From Alphaproteobacteria bacterium (GTDB lineage Bacteria > Pseudomonadota > Alphaproteobacteria > JAAEOK01): a stretch of 64,000 bases of DNA. Both the position numbers and the translations under genes were made by a program. The stretch covers positions 62,001 to 126,000 of the forward strand of contig JAAEOK010000045.1 of NCBI GenBank assembly GCA_024244705.1, given 5' to 3'. The notes beneath the pieces were generated by a model that did not search any database, was not told where the DNA came from, and saw only the letters and a program-made list of their open reading frames with translations. The stretch's first letter is position 1. Each line of letters starts with the position of its first letter. Of the stretch, positions 44,988-53,480 are shown one piece after another.

Positions 44988-46757
44988 ACGCTGCGGTCCA
45001 GATAGCAGACACCAATGACGGGAGCACGGACAATGAGTGATTCCAGCACAGTCGGCGGATACCTCGCCAGCCGGTTGCAGGATATTGGTCTTGGACAGTA
45101 TTTCGCCGTACCCGGCGACTACAATCTTGTCCTCTTGGATGAGCTGTTGAAGAACAAGAACCTGCAGATGATAAGCTGCTGCAACGAATTGAACGCGGGC
45201 TATGCGGCGGACGGATATTCACGGGCAACGGGCGGACCCGCCGCGGCCGTTGTGACCTACAGTGTCGGCGGGCTAAGCCTGCTGAACGCGGTTGCCGGCG
45301 CCTATGCGGAAGACCTCCCCGTCATCGCCATTTCTGGCGGGCCAAATACCAACTCCGAAGCCGAATACGAGTACCTGCACCATACCTTGGGCGAGGTCGA
45401 CTACGGTTACCAAAGAGATATATTTAGCCGCGTAACGGTCGAGTCCGTTGTCCTCCATCACCCGATGCTGGCGCCGGACCAAATCGACAATGCGATCGAG
45501 ATGGCCTTGTCGCGCCGCAAGCCCGTCTACATCGAAATCGCCAGCAATATTGCGGGGGCGTCGACTTCGGCACCGAGCCGCCGGGGGTTCGGCGAGCCCT
45601 CGGCGAGTGATCCGCAGTCGCTGAAAGCGGCAGTCGAACATGCCGCCAAATTCCTCAACGCGGCGGAAAAACCGGTTCTCGTTGCCGGGTCGAGGATTCG
45701 CGCGGGCGGAGCCGAGGCGTCATTTCGTGCTCTCGCGGATACCAGCGGATATGCCGTAGCCAGCATGCCCAACGCAAAGGGCTTCGTTTCGGAACAGCAC
45801 GAAAACTATATCGGGATCTATTGGGGCCCGGTGAGCAGCACCGGGTGTAGCGAGGTGGTGGAAGCCTCGGATGCGGCCCTTTTCGCGGGACCCAACTTTA
45901 ACGACTACGCGACGGCCGGTCACCAGTTTGGCGTCAATCGCAAGAACATGATCGTCGCCGCACCGACCTCGGTTCTGCTGCAGGGTGCGCTCTACAGCCA
46001 GGTAAGAATGGATGAATTCCTGAGCAAACTTGCGCCCAAGCTGAATAGGAACGGCGGTGCGATGGTCACGTTCGATCGCATTCGCGAGGACGTTCCGGAC
46101 CTCGAACCGACCGGCGGTGAGGCTCCGCTCACCGTGCGGCAACTCTTCGCCCGAGTGCAGAGAATGCTCGACGGCGACTCGACACTGCTCGTCGAAATCG
46201 GCGATTCCTGGTTCAACGGCATGGACCTCAGGCTCCCGGACAACGCGCGGTTCGAAATTCAAATGCAGTACGGGTCGATCGGCTGGTCCGTTGGGGCCAC
46301 GCTGGGTTATGCGTTGGGCAAGCCGAAGGGCCGGCTCATTTCGTGCATCGGCGACGGTTCGTTCCAGATGACCGCGCAGGAACTGTCAACCATGATCCGG
46401 TACGACGCGAACCCGATTATATTTTTGATCAATAACGGGGGTTACACGATCGAAGCGGAGATTCACGACGGCCCCTACAATACGATCAGGAATTGGCGCT
46501 ACGCGGATTTGGTTGACGTCTTTGGCGCCGGCGAAGGGAATGGATGGAGCGGCCGCGTGTCGACGGAAGGGGAATTGGACGACGCGATCGCCAAGGCCCT
46601 CGGCCATGATGGGCTTTGCCTTATCGAGGTTATGATCGATCGCGGCGATTGCAATCGAAACCTGCTGCGTTGGGGCAATCGGGTTGCTCAGAACAATGGG
46701 CGCCCGCCACGCTGCGAATGAGTGAGGTTCGCCGATAGAGCCTGAAAGAATCCCACG
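44988..46757 (+). repeat. Tandem duplication, copy 2 (pdc plus flanks)
   Basis: The second copy of the 1.77-kb unit. It abuts copy 1 directly. Many silent and about 41 amino-acid differences show that the duplication is not recent. Confidence 0.85.
45033..46721 (+). CDS. pdc: Pyruvate decarboxylase (thiamine diphosphate-dependent), copy 2
   Basis: 562 aa, about 93% identical to copy 1 by hand alignment (some 41 substitutions), with every catalytic residue listed for copy 1 retained. About 16 of the substitutions cluster in the middle domain (roughly residues 258-345, e.g. the stretch after ALFAGP), whereas the ThDP-binding ends are nearly invariant. The start is taken at ATG 45033 to match copy 1; an in-frame ATG 18 nt upstream is less likely. 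Whether the two subunits form mixed tetramers or differ in kinetics is unknown. An M24-fold gene follows after 206 bp. Confidence 0.88.
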   Translation: MSDSSTVGGYLASRLQDIGLGQYFAVPGDYNLVLLDELLKNKNLQMISCCNELNAGYAADGYSRATGGPAAAVVTYSVGGLSLLNAVAGAYAEDLPVIAISGGPNTNSEAEYEYLHHTLGEVDYGYQRDIFSRVTVESVVLHHPMLAPDQIDNAIEMALSRRKPVYIEIASNIAGASTSAPSRRGFGEPSASDPQSLKAAVEHAAKFLNAAEKPVLVAGSRIRAGGAEASFRALADTSGYAVASMPNAKGFVSEQHENYIGIYWGPVSSTGCSEVVEASDAALFAGPNFNDYATAGHQFGVNRKNMIVAAPTSVLLQGALYSQVRMDEFLSKLAPKLNRNGGAMVTFDRIREDVPDLEPTGGEAPLTVRQLFARVQRMLDGDSTLLVEIGDSWFNGMDLRLPDNARFEIQMQYGSIGWSVGATLGYALGKPKGRLISCIGDGSFQMTAQELSTMIRYDANPIIFLINNGGYTIEAEIHDGPYNTIRNWRYADLVDVFGAGEGNGWSGRVSTEGELDDAIAKALGHDGLCLIEVMIDRGDCNRNLLRWGNRVAQNNGRPPRCE

Positions 46758-46927
46758 GTCGCGGTGTCGTTGCGCTTGAATCAAATTTCTGGGTAGGCGA
46801 CTGCCTCGAACCTGCAGCGGCCATTGACCGCGCACGAATATGGGTTTTTGATCTTGCCCGGGAAACTGGCCGCCGCGCTTGCGGGGCTCGGTCACAAGTT
46901 CCCAGAATGTCGGGGGGAGCTAATCGA

Positions 46928-48082
46928 ATGGCGGACATTTACCAACAACGTGTGGCCGATCTGCAGGAACGGATGAGGGCGGCGGGCCACGATTCCTTCG
47001 TCGTCTATGACGCCGACACGATCTATTACCTGTCGGGATACTGGGGTTATCTGGGAATGGAATTCGATCGCGCCACTTTGATCGTCGTGCCGGCTACCGG
47101 AAATCCGGTCTTGATCACGCCGGCCATGGAAGCGGAAATGGCCCGCAACATGACTTCGATCGCAGACGTGCGGGAATGGATGGATGGTGTGGATGGCGAG
47201 TGGATGCGCCACCTTGCCGATATTCTCGAGGCCCGGCCGACGCGCTCGGTGGCGGTTGAGCGCTATAAGACACATTCTCGCGTCATGGAAACCCTAGGCA
47301 AGCTCGTATCCGAAGCGGCGTTGGTCGACGCGGCATCTATCATCGGCGAGATGCGAATCGTCAAGAGCGCGGAAGATATCGCGGTCATGCGGCAAGCTGG
47401 GCAAGTCGCGGCGGCAATGGCTCGCGCCGGACAGGAGGCCATCGGCGAAGGGGTCCCGGAATATGAGATGGCATTGGCTGTCATCAATGCGGGATCGCGC
47501 AAAGGCGCTGAGTTGCTGGAAGCCGTGGGCGAAGACCACCTGGCTTCGCCGATGATCTACAACCTTCAGATCATGCAATCCGGCCAACATACTTGCATGG
47601 TTCACCGCCGATCGACAGTTAAGCGCCTGGTCCGCGGTGACCCGGTCTATTTTTGCTTTTGTGGTATCGCCAATTTCAAGCAATTCAAGCTCGGCTTCGA
47701 CCGCTCGTTTTTCGTGAGTGAGGTTACCGATGAGCAGGCGAGAATCTACGAACTGGCATTGGCTGCCCAGCAGACCGCACTGGCCCAAATTCGCCCGGGA
47801 GCGATTGCGGAAGAGGTCCATGCCGCCGCCGAGGAAGTCTATCGATCCGCTGGATTCAGCGCGGGCTACCGGACGGGGCGCGGAGTTGGGTATTCCTTTC
47901 TTGAGAATCCCCAACTGAAGGCCGGCGACCGGACGATCCTGATGCCGGGCATGACCATGGCCGTCGACGGCGGCATAAATGTACCGGGGGACTTCGGCGC
48001 CCGTATTGGCGATTCAATCGTGGTGACGGAGAGCGGTTTCGATTATCTCACCGACTATCCTCGCGACTTAACCGTCGCCTAA
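46928..48082 (+). CDS. M24-fold hydrolase lacking metal ligands (creatinase/DoeA-like)
   Basis: A 384-aa pita-bread protein, usually annotated Xaa-Pro dipeptidase. The N-terminal domain has VVYDADTIYYLSGYWGYLGMEF. The position of the first metal Asp pair reads VYFCFCGIANFKQFKLGFDRSFFV, without the usual aspartates, so it belongs to the metal-independent creatinase/ectoine hydrolase-like branch and may open a C-N bond in a cyclic or amidino compound. ATG 46928 has GGGGGGAG about 9 nt upstream. A GatC/AtzG-like gene and an amidase follow at 19 and 2 bp. Confidence 0.82.
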   Translation: MADIYQQRVADLQERMRAAGHDSFVVYDADTIYYLSGYWGYLGMEFDRATLIVVPATGNPVLITPAMEAEMARNMTSIADVREWMDGVDGEWMRHLADILEARPTRSVAVERYKTHSRVMETLGKLVSEAALVDAASIIGEMRIVKSAEDIAVMRQAGQVAAAMARAGQEAIGEGVPEYEMALAVINAGSRKGAELLEAVGEDHLASPMIYNLQIMQSGQHTCMVHRRSTVKRLVRGDPVYFCFCGIANFKQFKLGFDRSFFVSEVTDEQARIYELALAAQQTALAQIRPGAIAEEVHAAAEEVYRSAGFSAGYRTGRGVGYSFLENPQLKAGDRTILMPGMTMAVDGGINVPGDFGARIGDSIVVTESGFDYLTDYPRDLTVA

Positions 48083-48101
48083 AGAATGAGGTGAGGCGGT
48101 C

Positions 48102-48311
48102 ATGAAGCGAATCGAAAGACGAACGCTGAAGCGCGTCTCGGAGCAGCTCGCGGGCCGCGAATGGGATGGCGAGGCGCTCGATGAGTTGGTCGCACCGGCC
48201 CACGGCGTCATCATCGGATTTCAGGAACTCCTGGATGAATTGGCCGATCTGAGCCGGGTAGATCTCGGCGACACGCGTCCGGCCGGCTTGCCTCACTCGC
48301 CGAAGAGCTAG
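48102..48311 (+). CDS. Small GatC/AtzG-like amidase partner
   Basis: A 69-aa protein: a basic N-terminus, helix-forming EALDELVAPAHGVIIGFQELLDELADL, then DLGDTRPAGLP. The last motif and the position 2 bp before an amidase recall AtzG, the GatC-like subunit that stabilises the AtzE amidase. I propose the same role here; similarity is short and based on pattern only. The ATG is preceded by GAGGTGAGGCGG. Confidence 0.65.
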   Translation: MKRIERRTLKRVSEQLAGREWDGEALDELVAPAHGVIIGFQELLDELADLSRVDLGDTRPAGLPHSPKS

Positions 48312-48313
48312 TC

Positions 48314-49723
48314 ATGCCCGGCAGCGAATTGGCATTCCTGCCGGTGTCCGATATCGCCCGGTTGATGGCCAATGGTGCGGTTTCGCCGGTCTCATTGACA
48401 CAGTATTTCCTCGATCGCATCGATAAATACGATGCCGGTCTGCACGCGTTCATCACGGTTATGGGCCGGCCGGCCCTGGCCGCGGCCGCCCGGGCCGAGG
48501 ACGCGGCATCATCCGGTCCGCTATGGGGTATTCCTTTCGCCTGCAAAGACATGATTCAGGCGCGGGGGGCGCCAACGACGGCGGGTTCCGCGGTGCTCGC
48601 CGATTGGATGCCCGAAGCGGACGCGACCGTGGTTGAGCGGATGACGGCGGCCGGCGCGATATTGATCGGCAAGAATAACCTCCATGAGTTTGCCTATGGA
48701 GCGATGGGCGAGAACGCGATTTACGGGACCCCGCCAAACCCATTTGATCGCGAACGCTTGGCCGGAGGCTCGAGCAGCGGTTCGGCGGCGGCCGTTGCTG
48801 CCGGTCTGGTTCCCGCCGCGATCGGTACCGATACCGGCGGCTCGGTCCGCGTGCCGGCCGCGCTCTGTGGCCTCGTCGGACTAAAGCCGACGCTGGGGCG
48901 GATCAGCACTTACGGAATCATTCCTTTCGCCTGGACGCTGGACCATGTCGGCTTGCTGACCCGCACCATCGAAGACAGCGCATTGTTGCTCGAAATTCTA
49001 TCCGGATTCGACCCACGGGATTCCGGTAGCGTAGATGTGGCGAATGAGGATTCGATTGGCACCCCGCGGGCGGATGTCGCGGGACTGAAGGTTGGCGTGC
49101 CACGGCGTTTTTTTTACGAACGGGCAGATCCCGAGATCCTGGACGCAACGGATCGCGCGCTGGCGACACTGGAGAAAGCCGGCGCCACTTGCATCGAAAT
49201 CGAACTGCCTGCGATGGACCATGCCAGGACCGTGTCGTTGACGATCCAGCTATCCGAGGCGCTTTCCTACCATAGCCGTTACCTTGAAACCGGCCGCGAC
49301 GCCTATGGCGAAGATCTCCTTGCCGGGCTTGCGGCTGGGCAGTTCATTCTGGCCGAGCACTACGTTCGTGCCAGGCGGTTCGTGCAGCAATTTCGGGAGT
49401 CGACCAACCTGGTTTTCGAAACGGCGGATATCATCGTAACGCCAACGACACCATTTGTCGCACCAATGATCGGAACAACGGAAGTCGAGACGGACGGCCT
49501 GACCGAGGCGGTCGGGAACGGGCTGACGCGATACACGACGTTCTTCAATATGTCGGGACATCCGGCCGTGAGCATGCCCGCGGGCCTTCACTCGACCGGC
49601 TTGCCGATGGGTGTGCAAATCGTTGGACGCCATTTCGAAGAGAAAACCATACTTGGCGCCGGGGCGGTGATCGAACGAGAACCAGATTTCGCCATTCCGA
49701 TGCCTAAGGCGTTCCTGGATTAA
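48314..49723 (+). CDS. Amidase signature family hydrolase (AtzE/GatA-like)
   Basis: A 469-aa amidase. The Ser-cisSer-Lys triad is visible: Lys in IPFACKDMI (about residue 78), and the two serines in LAGGSSSGSAAAVAAG and DTGGSVRVPAALCG. It would hydrolyse an amide to an acid and ammonia. A GatC-like gene immediately precedes it, as atzG precedes atzE, so a heteromeric enzyme acting on a ureido or carbamoyl acid is likely. The M24-fold gene upstream could produce its substrate. The GatB partner of true tRNA amidotransferases is absent, arguing against a translation role. Confidence 0.9.
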   Translation: MPGSELAFLPVSDIARLMANGAVSPVSLTQYFLDRIDKYDAGLHAFITVMGRPALAAAARAEDAASSGPLWGIPFACKDMIQARGAPTTAGSAVLADWMPEADATVVERMTAAGAILIGKNNLHEFAYGAMGENAIYGTPPNPFDRERLAGGSSSGSAAAVAAGLVPAAIGTDTGGSVRVPAALCGLVGLKPTLGRISTYGIIPFAWTLDHVGLLTRTIEDSALLLEILSGFDPRDSGSVDVANEDSIGTPRADVAGLKVGVPRRFFYERADPEILDATDRALATLEKAGATCIEIELPAMDHARTVSLTIQLSEALSYHSRYLETGRDAYGEDLLAGLAAGQFILAEHYVRARRFVQQFRESTNLVFETADIIVTPTTPFVAPMIGTTEVETDGLTEAVGNGLTRYTTFFNMSGHPAVSMPAGLHSTGLPMGVQIVGRHFEEKTILGAGAVIEREPDFAIPMPKAFLD

Positions 49724-49869
49724 GCCAGGAAAGGTTACAACCATCGGCCTAGTCAAATCAAACATCCGGCGATTGAGGGCCGGTATCGAGAGATTCCGGC
49801 TCAGCTATCGGTCGCGTGCGGCTTGGAAACAACAATGCGCTATGCCAGACTGCACCCTTTGGAGCCGCG

Positions 49870-50382
49870 ATGAAGGTGAGGTTTATGATCATCAGATCTC
49901 GACGAGCGAATAGGTCATTTGCCACGGACCGCCAAGGCGCCGCGACAGGGGTGGCGACTTCCATTTTGCAGATTTTGGCCGCCCGGCGACGAGGTGAAAT
50001 CGGCAAACGGATTTGGTTGGGACTTGCTTGCACGGCGATGATCGTTATTGGCGGATCGGTACCGGACGGGGCCGCTCTCGCACTCGAATGCCCGGTCGCG
50101 GAGGTGCAGCCTAATCAGCACGTGTTGCGCGAATCTCAACAGCGGATCGAAGAACTGTCGGAGCTTCTTTCAACGGGTGATGTGGCCAACCGCATGGGCG
50201 AGATCGTGACCGAAATGCGGCGGACCTATCCCGCCGTAACCGATGCCGAACTCGTCAATTACTTTGTCACGGCCTATTGTCCGGTCGTCAATTCGATGGG
50301 CGGCCTCAGCGACGACGAGAAGCGATCTCGCCTCGACCGATTCTCAGGTCAGGTGTTTCAGGCCGTAGAGGCGGGCAGCTAG
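49870..50382 (+). CDS. Hypothetical exported or membrane-anchored protein
   Basis: About 170 aa from ATG 49870; the true start is uncertain and a longer frame from 49816 exists. A basic stretch (RRRGEIGKR) precedes a hydrophobic segment (IWLGLACTAMIVIGG) that ends in an ALALE-type cleavage site, so the mature part may be about 100 residues beginning CPVAEVQPNQ. It is helical and contains the paired cysteines of CPVAEV and AYCPVV. I do not recognise the family. Confidence 0.5.
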   Translation: MKVRFMIIRSRRANRSFATDRQGAATGVATSILQILAARRRGEIGKRIWLGLACTAMIVIGGSVPDGAALALECPVAEVQPNQHVLRESQQRIEELSELLSTGDVANRMGEIVTEMRRTYPAVTDAELVNYFVTAYCPVVNSMGGLSDDEKRSRLDRFSGQVFQAVEAGS

Positions 50383-50494
50383 ACCGCTCGGTTGCGTTGG
50401 GTCGATTCCACTCCGGATCGTCCCCTGACGCTTCAATGACAATCGTGAAAGCCGGCCGGCGCCGGTTTTCTTCAAGAAGCTATAAGGGACCTGG

Positions 50495-51502
50495 GTGGTG
50501 GGCGCTGACGGCACGATATTGGTAACCGGAGGTGCCGGCTATATCGGCAGCCATGTCGTATTGGCTTTGCAGGACGCCGGGCGGCCGGTCGTCGTCGTCG
50601 ATGATCTCTCCAACGGATCGAAGGATTTGATCCCCTCCGGCGTGCCACTAATTGTCGGCGATGTTGGGGATGCGGCTTTGATTGGAGACGCTCTCGGCGA
50701 TCACCGGGTGAGCGCGGTGATGCATTTCGCGGCCAATATTTCGGTCGCCGAATCGATGACCACGCCGCTGGTCTATTATCGCAACAACACCGTCGCCAGT
50801 CGAACGCTGATCGATAGTTGTGTTAAGGCGCGCATACGCGACTTCGTGTTTTCGTCGACCGCCGCCGTATACGGGATGCTCGATAAGGTGCCGGTAAGGG
50901 AAGATGCGCCACCGCGTCCGATAAATCCCTACGGCCGCTCCAAGCTGATGACCGAGTGGATGCTGGCCGATGCCGCTTCAGCTCACGGCCTGCGATACGC
51001 GGCGCTAAGATATTTCAATGTTGCGGGTGCGGATCCGCGAGGACGAAGCGGGGAGTACGCGACGCATGTCGGACATTTGCTCAAGGTCGCGGGCGAAGTC
51101 GCGGCCGGAACGCGACAATTCTTAGAGATATTCGGCGAGGACTACGACACGCCGGACGGGACCTGCATCCGCGACTACATTCATGTCAGCGACCTAGCCG
51201 ACGCACACATGCTGATTCTCGACCGATTGGCCGGCAGCGAGGAATCGTTGATCGTGAATTGCGGCTATGGGCATGGGTTCTCGGTCCGTGAGGTGATACG
51301 CGCGGTCGAAAAGACACTCGGCCGAAAAGTCGAGTGGCGAGGCGCGCCGCGGCGGGCCGGTGATCCGCCGATATTGGTCGCCGATGCGTCCAGAATGCGG
51401 TCCTTCGGCTGGCGACCGCGGTTCGACGATTTGTCGGCAATCGTGCAGACTGCCATCGACTGGGAGCTGAAACGTTCCTCGCCGCAGCGCGCGGAGGGTT
51501 AG
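50495..51502 (+). CDS. galE: UDP-glucose 4-epimerase
   Basis: A 335-aa short-chain dehydrogenase-fold epimerase. The NAD motif is TGGAGYIGSH, with SSTAAVYG and the catalytic NPYGRSK (Tyr-X3-Lys), then AALRYFNVAGADP and GTCIRDYIHVSDLADAH. It interconverts UDP-glucose and UDP-galactose for surface polysaccharides, consistent with the glycan genes at the window end. The start is GTG, followed by a second GTG. It is convergent with the GMC oxidoreductase. Confidence 0.93.
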   Translation: MVGADGTILVTGGAGYIGSHVVLALQDAGRPVVVVDDLSNGSKDLIPSGVPLIVGDVGDAALIGDALGDHRVSAVMHFAANISVAESMTTPLVYYRNNTVASRTLIDSCVKARIRDFVFSSTAAVYGMLDKVPVREDAPPRPINPYGRSKLMTEWMLADAASAHGLRYAALRYFNVAGADPRGRSGEYATHVGHLLKVAGEVAAGTRQFLEIFGEDYDTPDGTCIRDYIHVSDLADAHMLILDRLAGSEESLIVNCGYGHGFSVREVIRAVEKTLGRKVEWRGAPRRAGDPPILVADASRMRSFGWRPRFDDLSAIVQTAIDWELKRSSPQRAEG

Positions 51503-51640
51503 ACGAAATTGTAACGTTGGCCGATGGGGCCGAACTGTGGAAGGCAGGTCGCGCGCACCGATTTGGCCGATCGCGGACTTGTCCGGGCAACTTCGCAACG
51601 CGTTCGGAACATGCCTAGCCCGGAGTCGGTCACTGCGACC

Positions 51641-53281
51641 CTATGCCGCCGAAGTTGATCCAAGCTTTGCGTCTTGGTGGATCATGTCCGCCGCTTTCTC
51701 CGCGATCATGATCGTCGGCGAGTTTGTATTGCCCGAGGTGATGGTCGGCATGATCGAGGCATCAACCACGCGTAAGCCCTGAATGCCGTGGACGCGCAGC
51801 CGGTCGTCCACGACCGCGCGGTCGTCCCGCCCCATCTTGCAGGTCCCGACCGGGTGGAAGATCGTCGTACCAATCGTTCCTGCCGCCGTCGCCAGTTCTT
51901 CATCGCTCTGGTGTTCGACCCCGGGCCGGAATTCCTCGGGCTCGAAAGGTGCCAATGCAATGGCATCACATATTCGACGTGTCAGCCGAATCGCATTGGC
52001 GGCGACCCTGCGGTCGACCTGATCGGAGAGATAATTGGGCCGAATGGAGGGAGGGGCGAGTGGATCGGGCGATTTTATCGAGACCGATCCTCGACTTGCC
52101 GGCCTGAGGTTGCAGACTGAGGCGGTGAACGCCGGAAAGCGGTGTAATTCGGAGCCGAGTTTGTCCGTGCTAAGGGGTTGGACGTGATATTCGAGGTCGG
52201 GGGTTTCGAGGCTCGGATCGCTCTTAGTGAAGCACCCCAATTGGCTCGGCGCCATGGTCAAGGGCCCGCGGCGAAATAGACAATATTCGAGACCCATCGC
52301 GAGGCGTCCCACGGCACTATTGGCGCGTTCGTTGAGGGTCACGGTGTTCTTGACCTTGAACACGGTCCGTATTTGAAGGTGGTCCTGAAGATTACTGCCA
52401 ACGCCGGCAAGGTGGTGTCGCACCGTAATGCCGTGGGCGCCGAGAAGGTCCGCGGGGCCGACGCCTGAGAGCTGAAGCAGTTGCGGCGAGCCAATCGACC
52501 CGGTCGCCAATATGAGCTCGCCGCTAACGTTGGCCGTCTTGCGGGCGTCGCCATGCAGAAATTCAATGCCAATTGCGCGGCGGCCTTCGAAATTGATTCT
52601 CGTTGATTGCGCCTTGGTAAGCACCTTTAGGTTTTGGCGGTTCATGACCGGGCGCAAGAAGGCCTTTGATGTGTTCCAACGAACCCCCTGTTTCTGATTG
52701 ACCTGGAAATAGCCGCAGCCCTCGTTGTTGCCGCGATTGAAGTCGTTCGTCAGGGGAATGCCGGTCTCCGCCGCTGCAGCGCGAAAGGCGTCTAGGATTT
52801 CCCACGACAGAGACATGTTCTCCACGCGCCATTCGCCGCCTTCGCCGTGGAAATCGTCACCGCCGGGTCGATAATCCTCGGAACGCCGGAAATAAGGAAG
52901 GATATCGTCCCAACCCCACCCGATATTGCCCATTTGCCGCCATTGATCGTAATCGCGTGCCTGCCCGCGCATATAGATCATGCCGTTTATCGATGAACAC
53001 CCGCCCAACGTCTTGCCTCTGGCGTAGTTGAGGGCACGGCCGTTGAGGCCGGCCTCGGGCTCGGTCATGAAACACCAATCGGTCTTGGGATTGTTCAGCG
53101 TATAGAGGTAGCCGATGGGGATATGGATCCATAAATAGTTGTCTTTGCCGCCCGCTTCGAGGAGCAGGACCGAAACGCTCGGATCGGCGGAAAGCCGGTT
53201 GGCCAGCACGCATCCGGCCGAGCCGGCGCCGACGATGATGTAGTCAAAAGTCCCGATGGAGTCCCCAATTTGGTCGGTCAT
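51641..53281 (-). CDS. GMC family FAD-dependent alcohol/choline dehydrogenase-like oxidoreductase
   Basis: A 546-aa flavoprotein. The FAD motif is IIVGAGSAGCVLANRLS at about residue 15; GMC signature 1 is around GKTLGGCSSINGMIYMRG and signature 2 is GSIGSPQLLQLSGVGP. The active-site His and Asn are in FHPVGTCKMG and SGNTNSPTIMIAEKA. It could be choline dehydrogenase, but many GMC enzymes oxidise other alcohols and no betaine aldehyde dehydrogenase is adjacent. The start is ATG 53281; the frame is open 201 nt further but overlaps the divergent gene. Confidence 0.9.
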   Translation of the reverse strand: MTDQIGDSIGTFDYIIVGAGSAGCVLANRLSADPSVSVLLLEAGGKDNYLWIHIPIGYLYTLNNPKTDWCFMTEPEAGLNGRALNYARGKTLGGCSSINGMIYMRGQARDYDQWRQMGNIGWGWDDILPYFRRSEDYRPGGDDFHGEGGEWRVENMSLSWEILDAFRAAAAETGIPLTNDFNRGNNEGCGYFQVNQKQGVRWNTSKAFLRPVMNRQNLKVLTKAQSTRINFEGRRAIGIEFLHGDARKTANVSGELILATGSIGSPQLLQLSGVGPADLLGAHGITVRHHLAGVGSNLQDHLQIRTVFKVKNTVTLNERANSAVGRLAMGLEYCLFRRGPLTMAPSQLGCFTKSDPSLETPDLEYHVQPLSTDKLGSELHRFPAFTASVCNLRPASRGSVSIKSPDPLAPPSIRPNYLSDQVDRRVAANAIRLTRRICDAIALAPFEPEEFRPGVEHQSDEELATAAGTIGTTIFHPVGTCKMGRDDRAVVDDRLRVHGIQGLRVVDASIMPTITSGNTNSPTIMIAEKAADMIHQDAKLGSTSAA

Positions 53282-53480
53282 TCTCAATTCCCAATCCGGC
53301 TGGTCATCGGTACGGTAGCGGCCGTCGATCGCTGAGCATAATATCCGGATTTTACAATTGGAAAACAAACCGATGAATCGGGCACGGTGTACTCGATGCA
53401 TTCCGCTGCCAATGGGCCGGCCGACATCCGCCTGTGGGGTTGGTCCGGCATGAGACGGTGATCGTTGAGGTTCGCGCAGC

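Noticed and set aside
43215-46757. Tandem pdc copies as an assembly artefact
   Set aside because: The copies differ at about 7% of residues plus many silent sites, so they are not a duplicated read or misjoin.
48102-49723. tRNA-dependent amidotransferase GatCA
   Set aside because: No gatB is adjacent, and the small protein resembles AtzG more than GatC. A catabolic amidase is more likely.
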